Below are positions 4,861-6,419 of a stretch of DNA of 6,419 nt, piece after piece. The notes beneath the pieces are model-generated. The model searched no databases. It was not told where the DNA came from and saw only the letters and a list, made by a program, of their open reading frames with translations. The number at the start of each line of letters is the position of its first letter. The stretch's first letter is position 1. The translations under genes and the position numbers were made by a program. Origin of the DNA: an uncultured Flavobacterium sp. (GTDB taxonomy: Bacteria > Bacteroidota > Bacteroidia > Flavobacteriales > Flavobacteriaceae); contig CAMLKV010000132.1 of assembly GCA_946480635.1 (NCBI GenBank), positions 1 through 6,419 on the forward strand. The letters are read 5' to 3'.

Positions 4861-6419
4861 TTAAGCCGAAACTTTATCAAAAATAAGTTCTAATCCATTT
4901 GCAATTAAATGAGCAACTTCAGGTCTACGAAGTTTTACACGCTCAAGATAATTTACAATCTTATCAGTAAAATCATTATTATGGGCTTTGTGTGTCAATT
5001 CGGCAATTTCTACACATAGTAACCAATCGTTAGGATGACAGCCTGATACAGCTCCAAAAGCTTCCTTTAACGTAATTTCTGCATTTTTTCCTTCTCTAAT
5101 TAAACGAACATTTTTGTAAAGATTTTCAAGTTCTTCACGATCGGCTGATTTTTTTTGTTTGATGGTTTGCGATGAAGGAACATGACTAATCATGTCAAAG
5201 CTAGTTATATCTGCAGGACCTGAAAATGCAGAGATGATTTCTTTCCCCACAGCCATGTCATAAATTCCCCATTCTGGTTGGAATAAAACTTTCTCTCCTT
5301 GTGTAACGGTACAGTTTTTAAATTTGATTAAAAGAATTTTTCCTTGAATGTTACGTGTTCCTGTAATAATTTCTCCGGTTACTTTTATATTTCCTTCAAA
5401 TTCAAGTGTAATTGTTTTTCCTTCATAGATGTCATAAGCTTGTAAATCGCGTGGACTCATATCCTCGATTGCAAGATTAATACCTTTTAGTTTTCCTACT
5501 GGTGAGCCAAAACCTTCAGCGTGATATTCGGTACCATGACCAACCAATTCTTTTTCCCTATATGCTAATGCTGTTTTTCCTGTAGATTGTACATAAACAG
5601 GTTTGCCTTCATGTTCAATTACATTGGTAAAAATTCCTGAAATTTGCAAACCAGTGCTTAATTCAATTGTTCCTAGTGCATTAGAATCGATTAATTTTTT
5701 AATTCCAGATAAGCCACCAGTACGAAGTGCCATCGTGCTTGCAAATTGCTCTAAAACTAAACTCAAATGTGAAAAATCTGGTGTAACATATAGTTGAGGT
5801 TGAGGTTTTGTAATGTCAAAACTTTGATCAGCAGCACTTATGTCGTAAGGGATTTTCTTTACATTGTCTGTCATGCACCAAGCACTTTCACCAATTGATG
5901 AAAGTAAACCTGCACCATATATTTTTGGATTGTCTAATGTGCCAATTAAACCATATTCTACGGTCCACCAGTGTAAGTTTCTGATTTTTGACATCTCAGA
6001 AAGTTCTCCCATGTTATTTTGAAGAAAATCTACTTGATCTTCTGCTTTTTTAATTTCTTCTTCTGGGGTATCTTCAGCTTCTTTTAGAATAGAAAGTAAG
6101 CGAATAGCTTCATACATTTCATAATCTCTGGCTGATGAGATTGCCTTACAACCTATTTCGCCAAAACGGCGAAGATATTCTGCATACTCAGGATTAGCTA
6201 TAATAGGAGCATGTCCAGCACCTTCATGAATAATATCTGGAGCAGGAGTATATTCGATATGTTCTAACTGACGAATATCTGAAGCAATTACTAAAACATT
6301 ATAAGCTTGGAATTCCATAAAAGCACTTGGCGGAATAAATCCATCCACTGCAACTGCGGCCCAACCAATTTCTTTTAGGATGCGATTCATTCCATACATA
6401 TTGGGTATAGAATCGATTT
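4861..6419 (-). CDS. Aromatic amino acid hydroxylase (phenylalanine 4-monooxygenase-like), long form, 5' partial
   Basis: This is a pterin-dependent, non-haem iron aromatic amino acid hydroxylase, which most probably converts phenylalanine to tyrosine in the cytoplasm. Numbering is from the first Met in the window (codon 6397-6399). The iron-binding HEGAGH provides His58 and His63, and TVEYG provides Glu148: the two-His/one-Glu ligand set of the family. GLLSSIGES (164-172) and YVTPDFSH (204-211) match the conserved catalytic-domain blocks. The catalytic core ends near residue 230-250, but the protein continues to 512. The extra C-terminal region of about 260 residues has a beta-rich middle and a helical tail; it is unlike the short bacterial enzymes and the tetramerisation tail of animal enzymes. 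The frame stays open from Met6399 to the window edge (IDSIPN precedes it), so the true start lies outside and the N-terminal part is missing. The rhodanese gene follows on the same strand. Confidence 0.93.
   Translation of the reverse strand, partial: IDSIPNMYGMNRILKEIGWAAVAVDGFIPPSAFMEFQAYNVLVIASDIRQLEHIEYTPAPDIIHEGAGHAPIIANPEYAEYLRRFGEIGCKAISSARDYEMYEAIRLLSILKEAEDTPEEEIKKAEDQVDFLQNNMGELSEMSKIRNLHWWTVEYGLIGTLDNPKIYGAGLLSSIGESAWCMTDNVKKIPYDISAADQSFDITKPQPQLYVTPDFSHLSLVLEQFASTMALRTGGLSGIKKLIDSNALGTIELSTGLQISGIFTNVIEHEGKPVYVQSTGKTALAYREKELVGHGTEYHAEGFGSPVGKLKGINLAIEDMSPRDLQAYDIYEGKTITLEFEGNIKVTGEIITGTRNIQGKILLIKFKNCTVTQGEKVLFQPEWGIYDMAVGKEIISAFSGPADITSFDMISHVPSSQTIKQKKSADREELENLYKNVRLIREGKNAEITLKEAFGAVSGCHPNDWLLCVEIAELTHKAHNNDFTDKIVNYLERVKLRRPEVAHLIANGLELIFDKVSA

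Noticed and set aside
5603..5797. 64-codon open frame on the + strand
   Set aside because: Antisense to the aromatic amino acid hydroxylase. Nothing in it resembles a real protein.
4493..6419. Hydroxylase-rhodanese pair as a dedicated metabolic module
   Set aside because: They share a strand and have a short gap, but the rhodanese seems to have its own promoter and no known chemistry links persulfide transfer to phenylalanine hydroxylation.

Overview
The window looks like chromosomal DNA of a Bacteroidetes bacterium, most likely Flavobacterium or a close relative. The evidence is the low GC content, the absence of Shine-Dalgarno sequences before the genes, several exact matches to the Bacteroidetes -7 promoter element TAnnTTTG, and the gene types: a SHDIE-type surface lipoprotein, GSCFA and DUF4230 proteins, and a long-form aromatic amino acid hydroxylase.

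Layout, left to right. (1) The last 24 codons of an unidentified + strand gene, followed by a strong intrinsic terminator. (2) A + strand lipoprotein gene with a Ser/Asn/Pro linker and YD-like beta repeats. It converges on (3) a - strand ABC exporter half-transporter with fused membrane and ATPase domains; a bidirectional hairpin separates the two. (4) A divergent promoter region of about 120 bp, with a -7 element facing each way. (5) A + strand pair, GSCFA then DUF4230, 10 nt apart and probably one transcript, ending at a second bidirectional hairpin. (6) A - strand pair: an aromatic amino acid hydroxylase whose 5' end is cut off by the window edge, followed downstream by a single-domain rhodanese. 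The rhodanese appears to have its own promoter in the gap after the hydroxylase.

The genes do not form one obvious pathway. The gene order is compact, with convergent gene pairs insulated by hairpin terminators. I see no tRNA or rRNA gene, CRISPR array, insertion sequence, phage gene or defence system. No intergenic stretch is longer than about 120 bp. The least understood parts are the GSCFA-DUF4230 pair, the roughly 260-residue C-terminal extension of the hydroxylase, and the repeat lipoprotein. I see no strong case for a wholly new system; these are characterised only at family level or not at all.
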